In this document: positions 8,230 through 15,810 of the stretch, in pieces
Numbering within the stretch: the stretch's first letter is position 1
Layout: each line of letters starts with the position of its first letter
Assembly: GCA_028285595.1 (NCBI GenBank)
Contig: JANQOW010000067.1
Coordinates: 1-64,000, forward strand
Origin: Hyphomicrobiales bacterium
GTDB taxonomy: Bacteria > Pseudomonadota > Alphaproteobacteria > Rhizobiales > CAJQND01
DNA length: 64,000 bases
Reading direction: 5' to 3'
Made by a program: the position numbers and the translations under genes
Notes under the pieces: model-generated
Told to the model about the DNA's origin: nothing
Database searches by the model: none
What the model saw: the letters and a program-made list of their open reading frames with translations, nothing else

Positions 8230-8550
8230 ATGGAACCGACTTTCCTGTTTTACAAAATCACCGACATTATCGCGCTGATCACGCCTTTTCTGGCGTTTTT
8301 TGTCGGCGTCTTCATCTCCATCAAGTTAGAGCTCAACGGCCAAAGCAAGCACTCTCACGTCGTTCTGATGTCCATCCCTGTTGGCCTGCTCACAATCGGC
8401 AACCTGCTCATGGCGACGAACGTGAACGGGCAGTATGGGTTCATGGGCTCTGCCGGCCAGTACTTGATTTTTATCGGAACGGTTATGCTCTACGGGACCC
8501 TGGTTCCCCAGTTGTTCGAAAGCGCCAGATCGAGAATTTCCAGCGAGTAG
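8230..8550 (+). CDS. Small membrane protein of unknown function
   Basis: This is a 106-residue protein with three hydrophobic helices (IIALITPFLAFFVGVFISIKL, VVLMSIPVGLLTIGNLLMA, YLIFIGTVMLYGTLVPQLF) and a short charged tail. ATG 8230 directly follows the TGA of the secreted protein upstream and is preferred over the track start at 8209, which overlaps that gene. No family recognised. The tight coupling suggests the two products work together at the envelope. Confidence 0.6.
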   Translation: MEPTFLFYKITDIIALITPFLAFFVGVFISIKLELNGQSKHSHVVLMSIPVGLLTIGNLLMATNVNGQYGFMGSAGQYLIFIGTVMLYGTLVPQLFESARSRISSE

Positions 8551-8665
8551 GTCCAACCATCCAGCGGTGAGCGTTCTGCCTCCAGAGTATTCGCGGGCCC
8601 CTTTTCTTGCGCCTGCCGCTTATGCTAAGGCGGTTTCAGGGATGATTGCGCAGGAGGCCCGCCCA

Positions 8666-9649
8666 ATGCCCTTAAGACCATTGTTTTTGAGCCTTGCGGT
8701 GGCGCTGGCTGTGCTTGCGTCCGGGCAGGCGCAGAGCCTGGCGGCTGAGCATGCTGATGAGATCCCGAGCTGGCTGAAAGCCCATATGGGCACCGGTGAC
8801 GGCAAAATCGCGCCGGTGGTGTTAAAGCGGGCCCGTGCGCTCTATCACAAGAAGCTGAGTGAAGGCGCGGTCAAAAATCCGTGCTACTTCGCCATGGATG
8901 CCACCCGCCCCAGTCTGTTGCCGTCCGGCAAGATTGGGCGGCGGTTCTATACCATCTGCGAGAAAGACAAGACTTTCAGCGCGGTCTCGTCGGGCTATGG
9001 CAATGGGCGCAAGCTGAAGCGTGCGAACTTCTCCAATGGGCGCCAGTGCGCGCGGAACTTCTCCAATGCGGAAGGCTCCAAGCTCACCACCGGCGGGTCC
9101 TATGTGACGGCGGAAACCCGAACCTCGTTCAAGGGCTATTACCGCAAAGGCGGCAAGCGGACGCCGTTCCTGCGCACCTTTTTGCTGTTTGACGGCGAGG
9201 GCGATACGGCCAATGCCCGTGAGCGGGCCATTGGCGGACACCCGGCCGTCTTCCTGCGCTGGCGCTGCCGCTACAAGAACCCCAAGAGCAAGTATGCCGA
9301 CAAGGAGGGCTTCACGCCCTATGGGCGCCTGGTGAACTACACCGCCGGGCGCAGCAATGGCTGCACCACATGGTCGCCGAAAGATTCCAAGAAGATCCTT
9401 GCCCTGGTGGAGGGCAATCCCACCACGCTCTATATCTATCCGGAATCGGGCGATATCGATGCGGTGGTCAAGGCGGTGAAAGCCAAGACGTCCCTGTCCA
9501 AGGCGGGGCTCTATTGGAACAAGGCGTGCCTCAGGGCCATCGGCAAGCCGAAATTCTGGCCGAAGGAAAAGCTCCAGCCCATCATCAACGCCTGGCGCGA
9601 CAGTTTGCCGAAAGTGCCGTGGCGGCCTTTGCCCATCTGCAAGAGCTGA
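8666..9649 (+). CDS. Murein L,D-transpeptidase catalytic-domain (YkuD_2) protein, secreted
   Basis: This exported protein of about 327 residues resembles the YkuD_2 group. A signal peptide (RPLFLSLAVALAVLASGQAQSLAAE) precedes a region with RFYTICEKDKTFSAVSSGYG, FSNAEGSKLTTGGSYVT and the putative nucleophile motif GRSNGCTTW, analogous to the SxGC of L,D-transpeptidases. Such proteins may cross-link or modify peptidoglycan; activity here is inferred. The conserved His before the Ser-Gly-Cys is present in GGHPAVF. ATG 8666 is chosen because AGGAGG sits nine bases upstream; the track start is 99 bases too early. Confidence 0.7.
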   Translation: MPLRPLFLSLAVALAVLASGQAQSLAAEHADEIPSWLKAHMGTGDGKIAPVVLKRARALYHKKLSEGAVKNPCYFAMDATRPSLLPSGKIGRRFYTICEKDKTFSAVSSGYGNGRKLKRANFSNGRQCARNFSNAEGSKLTTGGSYVTAETRTSFKGYYRKGGKRTPFLRTFLLFDGEGDTANARERAIGGHPAVFLRWRCRYKNPKSKYADKEGFTPYGRLVNYTAGRSNGCTTWSPKDSKKILALVEGNPTTLYIYPESGDIDAVVKAVKAKTSLSKAGLYWNKACLRAIGKPKFWPKEKLQPIINAWRDSLPKVPWRPLPICKS

Positions 9650-9659
9650 TCTTCGTCGC

Positions 9660-10292
9660 CTAGCCCCTGCCGATCATGTCGAGAAACTCCCGGCGGGTGG
9701 CCGGGTTGTCGCGGAAACTGCCCAGCATGCGGCTTGTGACCATGCTGACGCCGGGCTTGCGAATGCCGCGGGTGGTCATGCACTGGTGCGCCGCTTCGAT
9801 CACCACGCCGACGCCCCGGGGCTGCAGAACCTCCTGAAGCGTGTCGGCAATCTGTGCGGTGAGGGTTTCCTGGATCTGCATGCGCTTGCCGAAAACCTCC
9901 ACCAGCCGCGCCAGCTTGGAGATACCCACCACCCGGTCAGACGGCAGATAGCCGATATGGGCCTTGCCCAGAATGGGAACGATATGATGCTCGCAATGGG
10001 ATTCCAGCCGGATATCGCGCAGAACGATCATGTCGTCATATTCGGCGGTTTCCTTGAACGTGGTGGTGAGGAATTCCGCGGGATCTTCCCGGTAGCCGGC
10101 AAAGAACTCTTCATAGGCGCGCACGACCCGGGCCGGCGTGCCGATCAGACCTTCCCGGTCCGGATTCTCGCCCGCCCACTCAATCAGCGTGCGCACAGCC
10201 GCTTCTGCCTCAGCGCGGCTGGGACCGTTCGCCGTCTCGGGCGCGTCGTCCGCCAAGGGCTCATGAGCGAGCGTATCTACTGCTTCGTCCAT
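9660..10292 (-). CDS. folE: GTP cyclohydrolase I, zinc-dependent type
   Basis: It converts GTP to 7,8-dihydroneopterin triphosphate, the first step of folate and pterin synthesis, in the cytoplasm. Length (210 residues) and motifs are standard: [37 protein letters not shown] and the C-terminal [15 protein letters not shown]. The zinc ligands Cys and His of CEHH and the Cys of QCMTTRG are intact, so this is a type IA enzyme, not the zinc-independent FolE2. It is transcribed away from the DUF1826 gene, and the GTTATAAC box lies 50 bases upstream. A Zur-linked copy would most likely be a second folE made during zinc limitation. Confidence 0.93.
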   Translation of the reverse strand: MDEAVDTLAHEPLADDAPETANGPSRAEAEAAVRTLIEWAGENPDREGLIGTPARVVRAYEEFFAGYREDPAEFLTTTFKETAEYDDMIVLRDIRLESHCEHHIVPILGKAHIGYLPSDRVVGISKLARLVEVFGKRMQIQETLTAQIADTLQEVLQPRGVGVVIEAAHQCMTTRGIRKPGVSMVTSRMLGSFRDNPATRREFLDMIGRG

Positions 10293-10341
10293 CTTTCGAT
10301 TGTCCTGTGATACCAGTGTTGTCGCGGCTTGCGATTCAAAA

Positions 10342-10361
10342 ACGTAATGTTATAACATTGC
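10342..10361. promoter_or_regulatory. Candidate Zur box in the divergent folE / DUF1826 promoter
   Basis: ACGTAATGTTATAACATTGC contains the perfect 14-base palindrome AATGTTATAACATT. It lies 50 bases from the folE start and 40 from the DUF1826 start, so one site could control both. It shares 16 of 20 bases with the site before the ABC operon. Confidence 0.75.
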
Positions 10362-10400
10362 GGATCACTTTCAAGTCACCAAACCGCAGGAGTTCGGCGG

Positions 10401-11045
10401 ATGAACTATGTCCGCGAGTTTGTCCAGGACGCCGCCATTGGCGTGAGCGTTGTGGACCGGCAGGCTGACCTGGATGGGTTCTTGGCCCCCGGGGTTGCAG
10501 CCGCAATCTGGCAACGCCCGCTTCCGAGCGGTTTTCACGCCTGGATTAGCGAGTTAACGCCTCTAGCCCTACCGTCCTGCCGGATCATCGTCAAGCCCGA
10601 AGCGGTCCGCGATGCGGTGACGGAAGTGTGTGAGGACGCCGGTACCCCGGCCGGGATCTGGCGCGACTGGTTCATCGATGACGTCGTCTCCATGGCGGAC
10701 ATGTTCGCCGGCCTCATGACCGCTGAGTTCCTGCGTGTGCGCTTGGATGTGGTCACCACCGATGCCTGCCGCAAGTTTCACATCGATCAGGTGACCGCCC
10801 GTTTGCTGTGCACCTATCGGGGCACCGGCACGCAATATGGTCTTTATGCCGAAGATGCTGAGCCGGCTTTGGTTGAGACCGCGCCCACGGGGGCACCGAT
10901 CCTGTTGCGGGGCACACTTTGGCCCGATCCCCCGGTCTCAGGGCTTGTGCACCGCTCGCCCCCCATTGCCGGTTCAGGCGAAACCCGGCTGCTCCTCGTG
11001 CTTGATCCGATGGAGCGACCTCAAGAACACGTCGCGTTGCCATAG
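10401..11045 (+). CDS. DUF1826 family protein
   Basis: This is a 214-residue cytoplasmic protein of the DUF1826 family. The signature block is KFHIDQVTARLLCTYRGTGTQ near residue 120, then LLRGTLWP and LVHRSPPIAGSGETRLLLVLD at the end. The His-x-Asp of FHID and the HRSP motif could bind a metal. Function is unknown, but the family recurs in reconstructed Zur regulons beside folE-like and zinc-uptake genes, and it sits here at a matching box. The usual GPGT is GTGT. It probably leads an operon with zevA and zevB. Confidence 0.8.
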   Translation: MNYVREFVQDAAIGVSVVDRQADLDGFLAPGVAAAIWQRPLPSGFHAWISELTPLALPSCRIIVKPEAVRDAVTEVCEDAGTPAGIWRDWFIDDVVSMADMFAGLMTAEFLRVRLDVVTTDACRKFHIDQVTARLLCTYRGTGTQYGLYAEDAEPALVETAPTGAPILLRGTLWPDPPVSGLVHRSPPIAGSGETRLLLVLDPMERPQEHVALP

Positions 11046-11124
11046 AATAGACAAAAGGTGTTTGATAAACGGAGCGCGCACCCCGCACCGTGGTATGCTC
11101 GAATCAAACAACAAGGATCAAAGC

Positions 11125-11784
11125 ATGATGGTTCGCCGGCTGAGAGAGATGGGACTGTGCGCAGTTCTGGCTCTGGCGTTGGTTATGCAGGTTTGGACGG
11201 CAGCACCGGCCAGCGCCCATCCGCACGCATGGATCGATCTGCGCAGCACTGTTGTGTTGAACGAGGCCGGCCAGGCGATTGCCTTGGAACAGGAATGGCT
11301 GTTCGACGATTTCTACACGGCCGTGGCCACGGAAGCCTCCGGCAGCACTAACGACAAGAAGACCGATTGGATGGAGCTGGCCAAGTCGAACCTGGACAGT
11401 CTCAAGGCCTACAACTATTTCACCGAGATCCGTTCCGGCGGCGAGAAGGTCACGCTGGGCACAGTGAGCGAGTATGACAGCGAAGTGCGCGGCGGGCGGC
11501 TGTGGATGCGCTTTGTGGTGCCGCTGGCAAGCCCCGTTGACCCCAAGGCCAAGGACTTCTCGTTCTCGGTGTACGATCCCAGCTACTATATTGAGATTTT
11601 GCACATGAAGGGCGATGTGGTGGCGTTCAAGGGACCCTCTGCCAATACCTGCCGCGGATATGTGCTGACGCCCAAGCCCACGACCGAAATGCTCTTGCTG
11701 GCCCAGGCCATTGATGACAACGCCAAACCGGACACCGGGTTAGGCAAAATGTTTGCAGAAAGGGTCGAGGTCTCATGTCGGTGA
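11125..11784 (+). CDS. zevA: DUF1007 periplasmic protein, ZevA-like
   Basis: This exported DUF1007 protein of 219 residues starts with a signal peptide (LCAVLALALVMQVWTAAPASA) followed by HPHAWIDLRSTV, the metal-ligand-like start typical of the family. In Haemophilus influenzae, ZevA works with ZevB in zinc uptake; the pairing with an RcnA-like protein next door is the same. I chose ATG 11125 (AAGGATC upstream, signal peptide intact) over the track start, which runs back through the DUF1826 gene. Its stop overlaps the next start by 10 bases. Confidence 0.78.
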   Translation: MMVRRLREMGLCAVLALALVMQVWTAAPASAHPHAWIDLRSTVVLNEAGQAIALEQEWLFDDFYTAVATEASGSTNDKKTDWMELAKSNLDSLKAYNYFTEIRSGGEKVTLGTVSEYDSEVRGGRLWMRFVVPLASPVDPKAKDFSFSVYDPSYYIEILHMKGDVVAFKGPSANTCRGYVLTPKPTTEMLLLAQAIDDNAKPDTGLGKMFAERVEVSCR

Positions 11785-12794
11785 GGATCGCGGCCTCGAA
11801 AGTGTCCACGGCCGCCTGGCTTGCCGGGTTGGCCGGGTTGGCGGTGCTGTTTTTCGTCCTGCAGCAAGGCATCTTCAGCGCCCACTGGTCTGCCATGGTG
11901 TTGGAGATCCAGGCCCTGCAACGGGACCTGCACAAGGAACTGGCCGCAGCGCTGCGCGCGATTAAGGCAGACGGCGTTACTGCGGCCTGGAGCCTGGTGT
12001 TCTTGAGTTTCTTTTACGGCGTTTTCCATGCCGCCGGACCGGGTCACGGCAAAGTGGTGATTTCCACCTATCTGCTGACCCAGGAAAGCCAGTTGCGCCG
12101 CGGCATCCTGCTCTCCGTTCTGGCCTCGCTCACCCAAGGCGTCACGGCGATTGTGGCGGTGACGGGGTGTGTGACCCTGCTCGGGTTTTCAATGCGCCAG
12201 GCGCAGCGCACCGCTGGCGAGCTGGAGACGATCAGCTATGCCCTGGTGGCTTTGGTGGGGGTTATGCTGGTGCTGACCCGGGGCAGGCGGCTGTTCACGC
12301 GCCGCCAACCGGTGCACGATCATGCTCATGATCACGCCCACGATCACGCCCATTCCCATGATCACGGGCACGACCATGCGCATGATGAGGCCTGTTCAAG
12401 CTGCGGCCATGCCCATGGTCCCACGCGCGAGGAGCTGGACCAGCCGCTGTCGTGGCGCGGTTTGGTCGGCATGGTGGCGTCCATCGGGCTGCGGCCCTGC
12501 AGCGGGGCCATCGTGGTGCTGCTGGTGGCCCATTCGCTGCAGCTTAGCTGGGCCGGGGTGGGGGCTGTTATCGCCATGTCCATCGGCACGGCGATCACCG
12601 TGTCGGCGTTGGCCACGTTGTCGGTCTATGCCCGCACCACATCCTTGCGCCTGGCAGAGGTGCTGCCGGGCCAGGGCAGCCGGATCGGCCTGATGATTGA
12701 CATTGCCGGCGCTGTCGGCGGCGTCATCATTCTGCTCGCCGGGGTCATGCTCTTCCAAGCCGCCTGGAGCGCGCCGGTGCATCCGCTCATGTAG
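11775..12794 (+). CDS. zevB: ZevB-like (NiCoT/RcnA family) metal transporter
   Basis: This is an inner-membrane metal transporter of 339 residues. An N-terminal helix (AGLAVLFFVLQQGIF) is followed by the family motif FHAAGPGHGKVVISTYLL. A His-Asp-rich cytosolic or periplasmic loop near residues 180-215 (HDHAHDHAHDHAHSHDHGHD) includes CSSCGHAHG. A second membrane half contains SIGLRPCSGAIVVLL. RcnA relatives export Ni/Co, but pairing with DUF1007 and a zinc-type operator favours zinc import as in ZevAB. Direction and ion remain inferred. Confidence 0.8.
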   Translation: MSVRIAASKVSTAAWLAGLAGLAVLFFVLQQGIFSAHWSAMVLEIQALQRDLHKELAAALRAIKADGVTAAWSLVFLSFFYGVFHAAGPGHGKVVISTYLLTQESQLRRGILLSVLASLTQGVTAIVAVTGCVTLLGFSMRQAQRTAGELETISYALVALVGVMLVLTRGRRLFTRRQPVHDHAHDHAHDHAHSHDHGHDHAHDEACSSCGHAHGPTREELDQPLSWRGLVGMVASIGLRPCSGAIVVLLVAHSLQLSWAGVGAVIAMSIGTAITVSALATLSVYARTTSLRLAEVLPGQGSRIGLMIDIAGAVGGVIILLAGVMLFQAAWSAPVHPLM

Positions 12795-13273
12795 GGGTGG
12801 GTAAGCGGCTGGAGCGGCAACGCTCCCATCGTCCTCCCCACTCACTACCATCGTCATCCCTGCGAACGCGGGGACCCAGAGCGGTTGGCTCTGAGCTCTG
12901 CGGCTCCTGGGTCCCGGATATTTTGCTGGCGCAAAACTCCGGGATGACGGAAGGGGAAGAGCGGCACCATATCCGCTCCCCTGCGAAGGCAGGGGCCCAT
13001 AGCTCGCCTCTTTCCCTTGGCTCAGAAGGTTCCTGCTTCCGCAGGAACGCGGCAACACACCTCCCGTCATCCCCGCGAACGCGGGGACCCAGAGCGGTTC
13101 GCTCTGAGCTCTGCGGTTGCTGGGTCCCGGATATTTTGCTGGTGCAAAATTCCGGGATGACGGTGTGTGGTCCCGCTCCCCTGCGAAGGCAGGGGCCCAT
13201 AGCTCGCATCTTTCCCTTGGCTCAGAAGGTTCCTGCTTCCGCAGGAACGCGGGAACGTACCCCGCTCCCCTCT
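12795..13273. repeat. Alternating A-B-A-B repeat array between convergent genes
   Basis: Type A units occupy 12852-12949 and 13065-13162, and type B units occupy 12973-13052 and 13174-13253. The two A units have the centre CAGAGCGGTTnGCTCTGAGCTCTGCGG in common and end with GGGATGACGG. The two B units are nearly identical, each with hairpins CCCCTGCGAAGGCAGGGG and TTCCTGCTTCCGCAGGAA. A duplication of one A-B pair explains the layout. The array lies between the stop codons of zevB and the stress protein and may also terminate both transcripts. Confidence 0.88.
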
Positions 13274-13687
13274 TTACCTCACCACGAAAACGGCGGCCTT
13301 TGAGTGGGCGGCGATCTTTCCGCCGTTTGATGGCCAGATATAGTCAACAAGCGATGGCACATGGGAGGCCATCACAACCAGGTCGGCGCCAACCTCGTCC
13401 ACCGCCTTCAACAGAACATCGTCCACGTCGATCGCCGGGTCGTGTCCGATGAAGGTGCGTGATGTGGCGGTGTGGCCATCCTCTGCGGCCTGCTCTGCGG
13501 CAAAGGCGGAGAGCTTCTGCTCGTACTCATCCGGATTGTGGGCAACCTCGCTTGGCTGCGATGTGGCCACCCCCACGTAGCACACCGGCGCATCATACTG
13601 CTTGGAAAGATCCGAAGCGATCTTCAGGGATTTCTCCAACTCGCCCGTGTGTGCCAGATCGACCGGAACCATAATCTGATTGAACAT
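13274..13687 (-). CDS. Universal stress protein, single UspA domain
   Basis: This is a 137-residue one-domain Usp. The start MFNQIMVPVDLAHTGELEKSL is typical and the C-terminus VVMASHVPSLVDYIWPSNGG...AAVFVV keeps the fold but lacks a clean GxxGx9G(S/T) ATP loop (it reads GADLVVMASHVP). It may thus be a non-nucleotide-binding type. I chose ATG 13687 since GGAGGAGG precedes it; the track start is 55 codons upstream. Usp proteins act in starvation and stress survival. Confidence 0.85.
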   Translation of the reverse strand: MFNQIMVPVDLAHTGELEKSLKIASDLSKQYDAPVCYVGVATSQPSEVAHNPDEYEQKLSAFAAEQAAEDGHTATSRTFIGHDPAIDVDDVLLKAVDEVGADLVVMASHVPSLVDYIWPSNGGKIAAHSKAAVFVVR

Positions 13688-13815
13688 TGCGCCCTCCTCC
13701 ATTGAACGTCGCGTGGCTTTATCCATCCACCGTAGTCCAAAGAGCACCCAGTGCGTTTGACCGAAATCAACCAGGGCGGGACGGCTGCAGCCGCGCTTAA
13801 GCCAAGTGCGCAAAG

Positions 13816-13844
13816 GAAAAGCGGCCCCCGAGGGAGCCGCTTTC
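13816..13844 (-). terminator. Rho-independent terminator after the small Tyr/Gly-rich protein gene
   Basis: On the minus strand, GCGGCTCCC and GGGGGCCGC form a stem with a short TC loop, followed by TTTTCC. It lies about 30 bases past the stop of the gene at 13874. Confidence 0.7.
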
Positions 13845-13873
13845 CGCGTCATAGGCTTGGCTGACTTAATCTC

Positions 13874-14155
13874 TTAGTAGTGCACCTTCACCCGGTGGCA
13901 GCGGCGCTTGTAGATGGCTTTGTAGCGGTAGCCGTAGGAATAGTGGTCCCAGATCTTGCGGTGGCCCACTTTCACCCGGTGACACTTGCGGATGTAGCGG
14001 TAGCGCGGCTTGTAGGAGCCATAGCTGGAGTAGCCGTGGCTGTAGGTGTTGTAGCCGCCGTAGCCGCCATAACCGTAAGAGCCGGCTTGTGCGGTGGTGG
14101 CTGCACCGGCGATGGTGGCGACGGCTGCGATGGCGAAAAGTGCTTTGCGGATCAT
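13874..14155 (-). CDS. Small secreted Gly/Tyr/His-rich protein with duplicated CHRVKV motif
   Basis: This is a 93-residue exported protein. The signal peptide MIRKALFAIAAVATIAGAATTAQA is followed by a Gly-Tyr-Ser segment (GSYGYGGYGGYNTY) and a basic C-terminal part with two copies of CHRVKV (RKCHRVKVGHRK and RRCHRVKVHY), each with one Cys. No enzyme motif is seen. The composition suggests an envelope or surface protein with basic, perhaps nucleic-acid or polysaccharide, affinity. Transcription may start behind the CRP-like site at 14253, and a terminator follows. Confidence 0.7.
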   Translation of the reverse strand: MIRKALFAIAAVATIAGAATTAQAGSYGYGGYGGYNTYSHGYSSYGSYKPRYRYIRKCHRVKVGHRKIWDHYSYGYRYKAIYKRRCHRVKVHY

Positions 14156-14252
14156 TGTTTTGGTTCCTTGTCCCTCTAGGGTGTTGCCCGATCTGCCCCA
14201 TGCAGATCTCGTTTGTGTTGAGACCTTTTTAGAAGCGAGGAGGGGCCCCCGC

Positions 14253-14268
14253 AGTGACGCGCGTCACA
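14253..14268 (-). promoter_or_regulatory. CRP/FNR-like operator candidate
   Basis: Read on the minus strand it is TGTGACGCGCGTCACT, matching TGTGA-N6-TCACA at 9 of 10 positions, and it contains a 14-base perfect palindrome. It lies about 100 bases before the gene at 13874-14155 and just past the stop of the gene at 14305. The window also encodes an adenylate cyclase, so a cAMP-responsive site is reasonable. Confidence 0.5.
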
Positions 14269-14304
14269 GGGGGGCAAAAAAATGAAACCAGATGCTTTTT
14301 TGGC

Positions 14305-14790
14305 TCACTTTCCTTTGAGCTGCCGGATCGCGCCGGCCCAATCTTCAATATGGTAGGAGGTGACGATCTTGCCGTCCTTCACGGTGTGGATGTCGATCGA
14401 CATGATCTCCCAGCTCTTGCCTTTGCCATCAATGCCGAACATGGGGCCCTTGGGCGTGCCGCTGGCGCGGCCGCGCACGATCACCCTGTCGCCGGAGACG
14501 ATCATCTCTTCAATCTTCCAGGTCATGTCCGGGATCAGCTTGCCGAAGCCCGACATCTGCTTGACGAACTGATCACGCGACTTGGTCTTGCCGCTATAGT
14601 CGCCGATGCTTTGCCAGTTCTCCGAAATGATGGCCTCTGCCGTTTTCGCCACGTCCGCGCCGGAGGCCCGGGTCAGGATCTTGGTGTAAAACGGCTCAAC
14701 CACCGCCTTTAAAGCCTCGTCCGCCTTGGCCGGCACCAGTGCGGCGGCCAGAACGCCGGCGGCTACAACCGTCATCATCATGCGCTTCAT
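14305..14790 (-). CDS. Secreted SnoaL/NTF2-like protein
   Basis: This is an exported NTF2-fold protein of 161 residues with signal peptide MKRMMMTVVAAGVLAAALVPAKADE. The ester cyclase/SnoaL pattern is visible: LKAVVEPFYTKIL, then RDQFVKQMSGFGKLIPDMTWKIEEMIVSGDRVIVRGRASGT and the end WEIMSIDIHTVKDGKIVTSYHIEDW. Such proteins may cyclise small molecules or merely bind hydrophobic ligands. Neighbouring LysR gene is divergent, so it is a candidate regulator. Confidence 0.75.
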   Translation of the reverse strand: MKRMMMTVVAAGVLAAALVPAKADEALKAVVEPFYTKILTRASGADVAKTAEAIISENWQSIGDYSGKTKSRDQFVKQMSGFGKLIPDMTWKIEEMIVSGDRVIVRGRASGTPKGPMFGIDGKGKSWEIMSIDIHTVKDGKIVTSYHIEDWAGAIRQLKGK

Positions 14791-14907
14791 GTCTTATGTC
14801 TCCTTGTCAGGTCAGGTGTGATGGCTTCGATGACGGAAAACATAATGACTTTGGCTTTCTTGCATAATATGGGATAATTGCGTTTCAGAATTCGATAAAC
14901 TTGAAGA

Positions 14908-15810
14908 ATGATCGATCGATTACGACAGCTTGCGATCTTTGCCAAGGCGGCTGAAGCTGGCTCGTTCCGCGGGGCGGCGCAGGTGTTGGATCTCTCGCCC
15001 TCGGTGGTCAGCCATCACATCTCCAAGCTGGAGAGCGATTTGGGCGTTGCGCTGTTCTACCGCTCCACGCGCAAACTCTCGCTCACCAGCGATGGCGAGA
15101 CGGTGTTGAAGTCGGCCCAAGAGATGGTGGCCGCCGCCGAGCGGGGGCTGGATCAGATCAGTGCGGGCTCGTTGCAGCCGTCCGGCCGGCTGAGGCTGAC
15201 GGCGCCGGCCGTCATGGCCCATTCGGCCCTGATTGACCGCATCGCGGCCTTCTCGGCCGATCATCCGCGGGTGGATCTGGAGGTGAGCTTCACCGACGTG
15301 CGCCGCGACATTATCGCGGAGGGCATAGATCTGGCGATCCGCATGGGCTGGCTGAAGGACAGCTCGCTGAAGGCCAAGAAAGTGGCGAGCGAAGAGCGCA
15401 TCCTGCTGGCCGCGCCGTCTTTGCTGAAGGGGCGCGCGGTGCCGAAGACGCCGGATGATCTCGCCGGCTGGCCGGTGGTCAACCTGGGCGATATCCATCG
15501 GCAGTTTGAGTTCACAGGGCCTGAGGGCGAACACAAGACCCTGACCGCAGCATCCCGCCTCATGGTGGACGATGCCATGGCGCTTTATCGGCTGGTCAAA
15601 GCCGGAGCGGGGCTCGGCACCTTGCCGGTGTTCCTGGCCGCAGACGATCTGGCGGCGGGCCGGGTGGTGCACCTGTTGCCGGACTGGCGCGTCAGCCCGC
15701 TTGGCATCTACGCGGTCTGGCCCTCCAACACCGTGCGCGACAGCCTAACCTCCCGGTTCGTGAAGTATCTGGACCGCATGACACCGTCAGCCGCCGCGCG
15801 CGACCTTTAA
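14908..15810 (+). CDS. LysR-family transcriptional regulator
   Basis: This is a 300-residue LysR regulator: a winged HTH at residues 1-60 (FAKAAEAGSFRGAAQVLDLSPSVVSHHISKLE) and a periplasmic-binding-like effector domain at about 90-295. The closest-looking group is the AaeR/DmlR type. It is divergent from the secreted SnoaL gene (about 117 bases apart), the usual target arrangement for LysR proteins. Its stop overlaps the TetR gene by 24 bases on the opposite strand. Confidence 0.88.
   Translation: MIDRLRQLAIFAKAAEAGSFRGAAQVLDLSPSVVSHHISKLESDLGVALFYRSTRKLSLTSDGETVLKSAQEMVAAAERGLDQISAGSLQPSGRLRLTAPAVMAHSALIDRIAAFSADHPRVDLEVSFTDVRRDIIAEGIDLAIRMGWLKDSSLKAKKVASEERILLAAPSLLKGRAVPKTPDDLAGWPVVNLGDIHRQFEFTGPEGEHKTLTAASRLMVDDAMALYRLVKAGAGLGTLPVFLAADDLAAGRVVHLLPDWRVSPLGIYAVWPSNTVRDSLTSRFVKYLDRMTPSAAARDL

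Noticed and set aside
12396-13070. 224-residue minus-strand ORF
   Set aside because: It is formed by translated repeat A/B units and the reverse of zevB.
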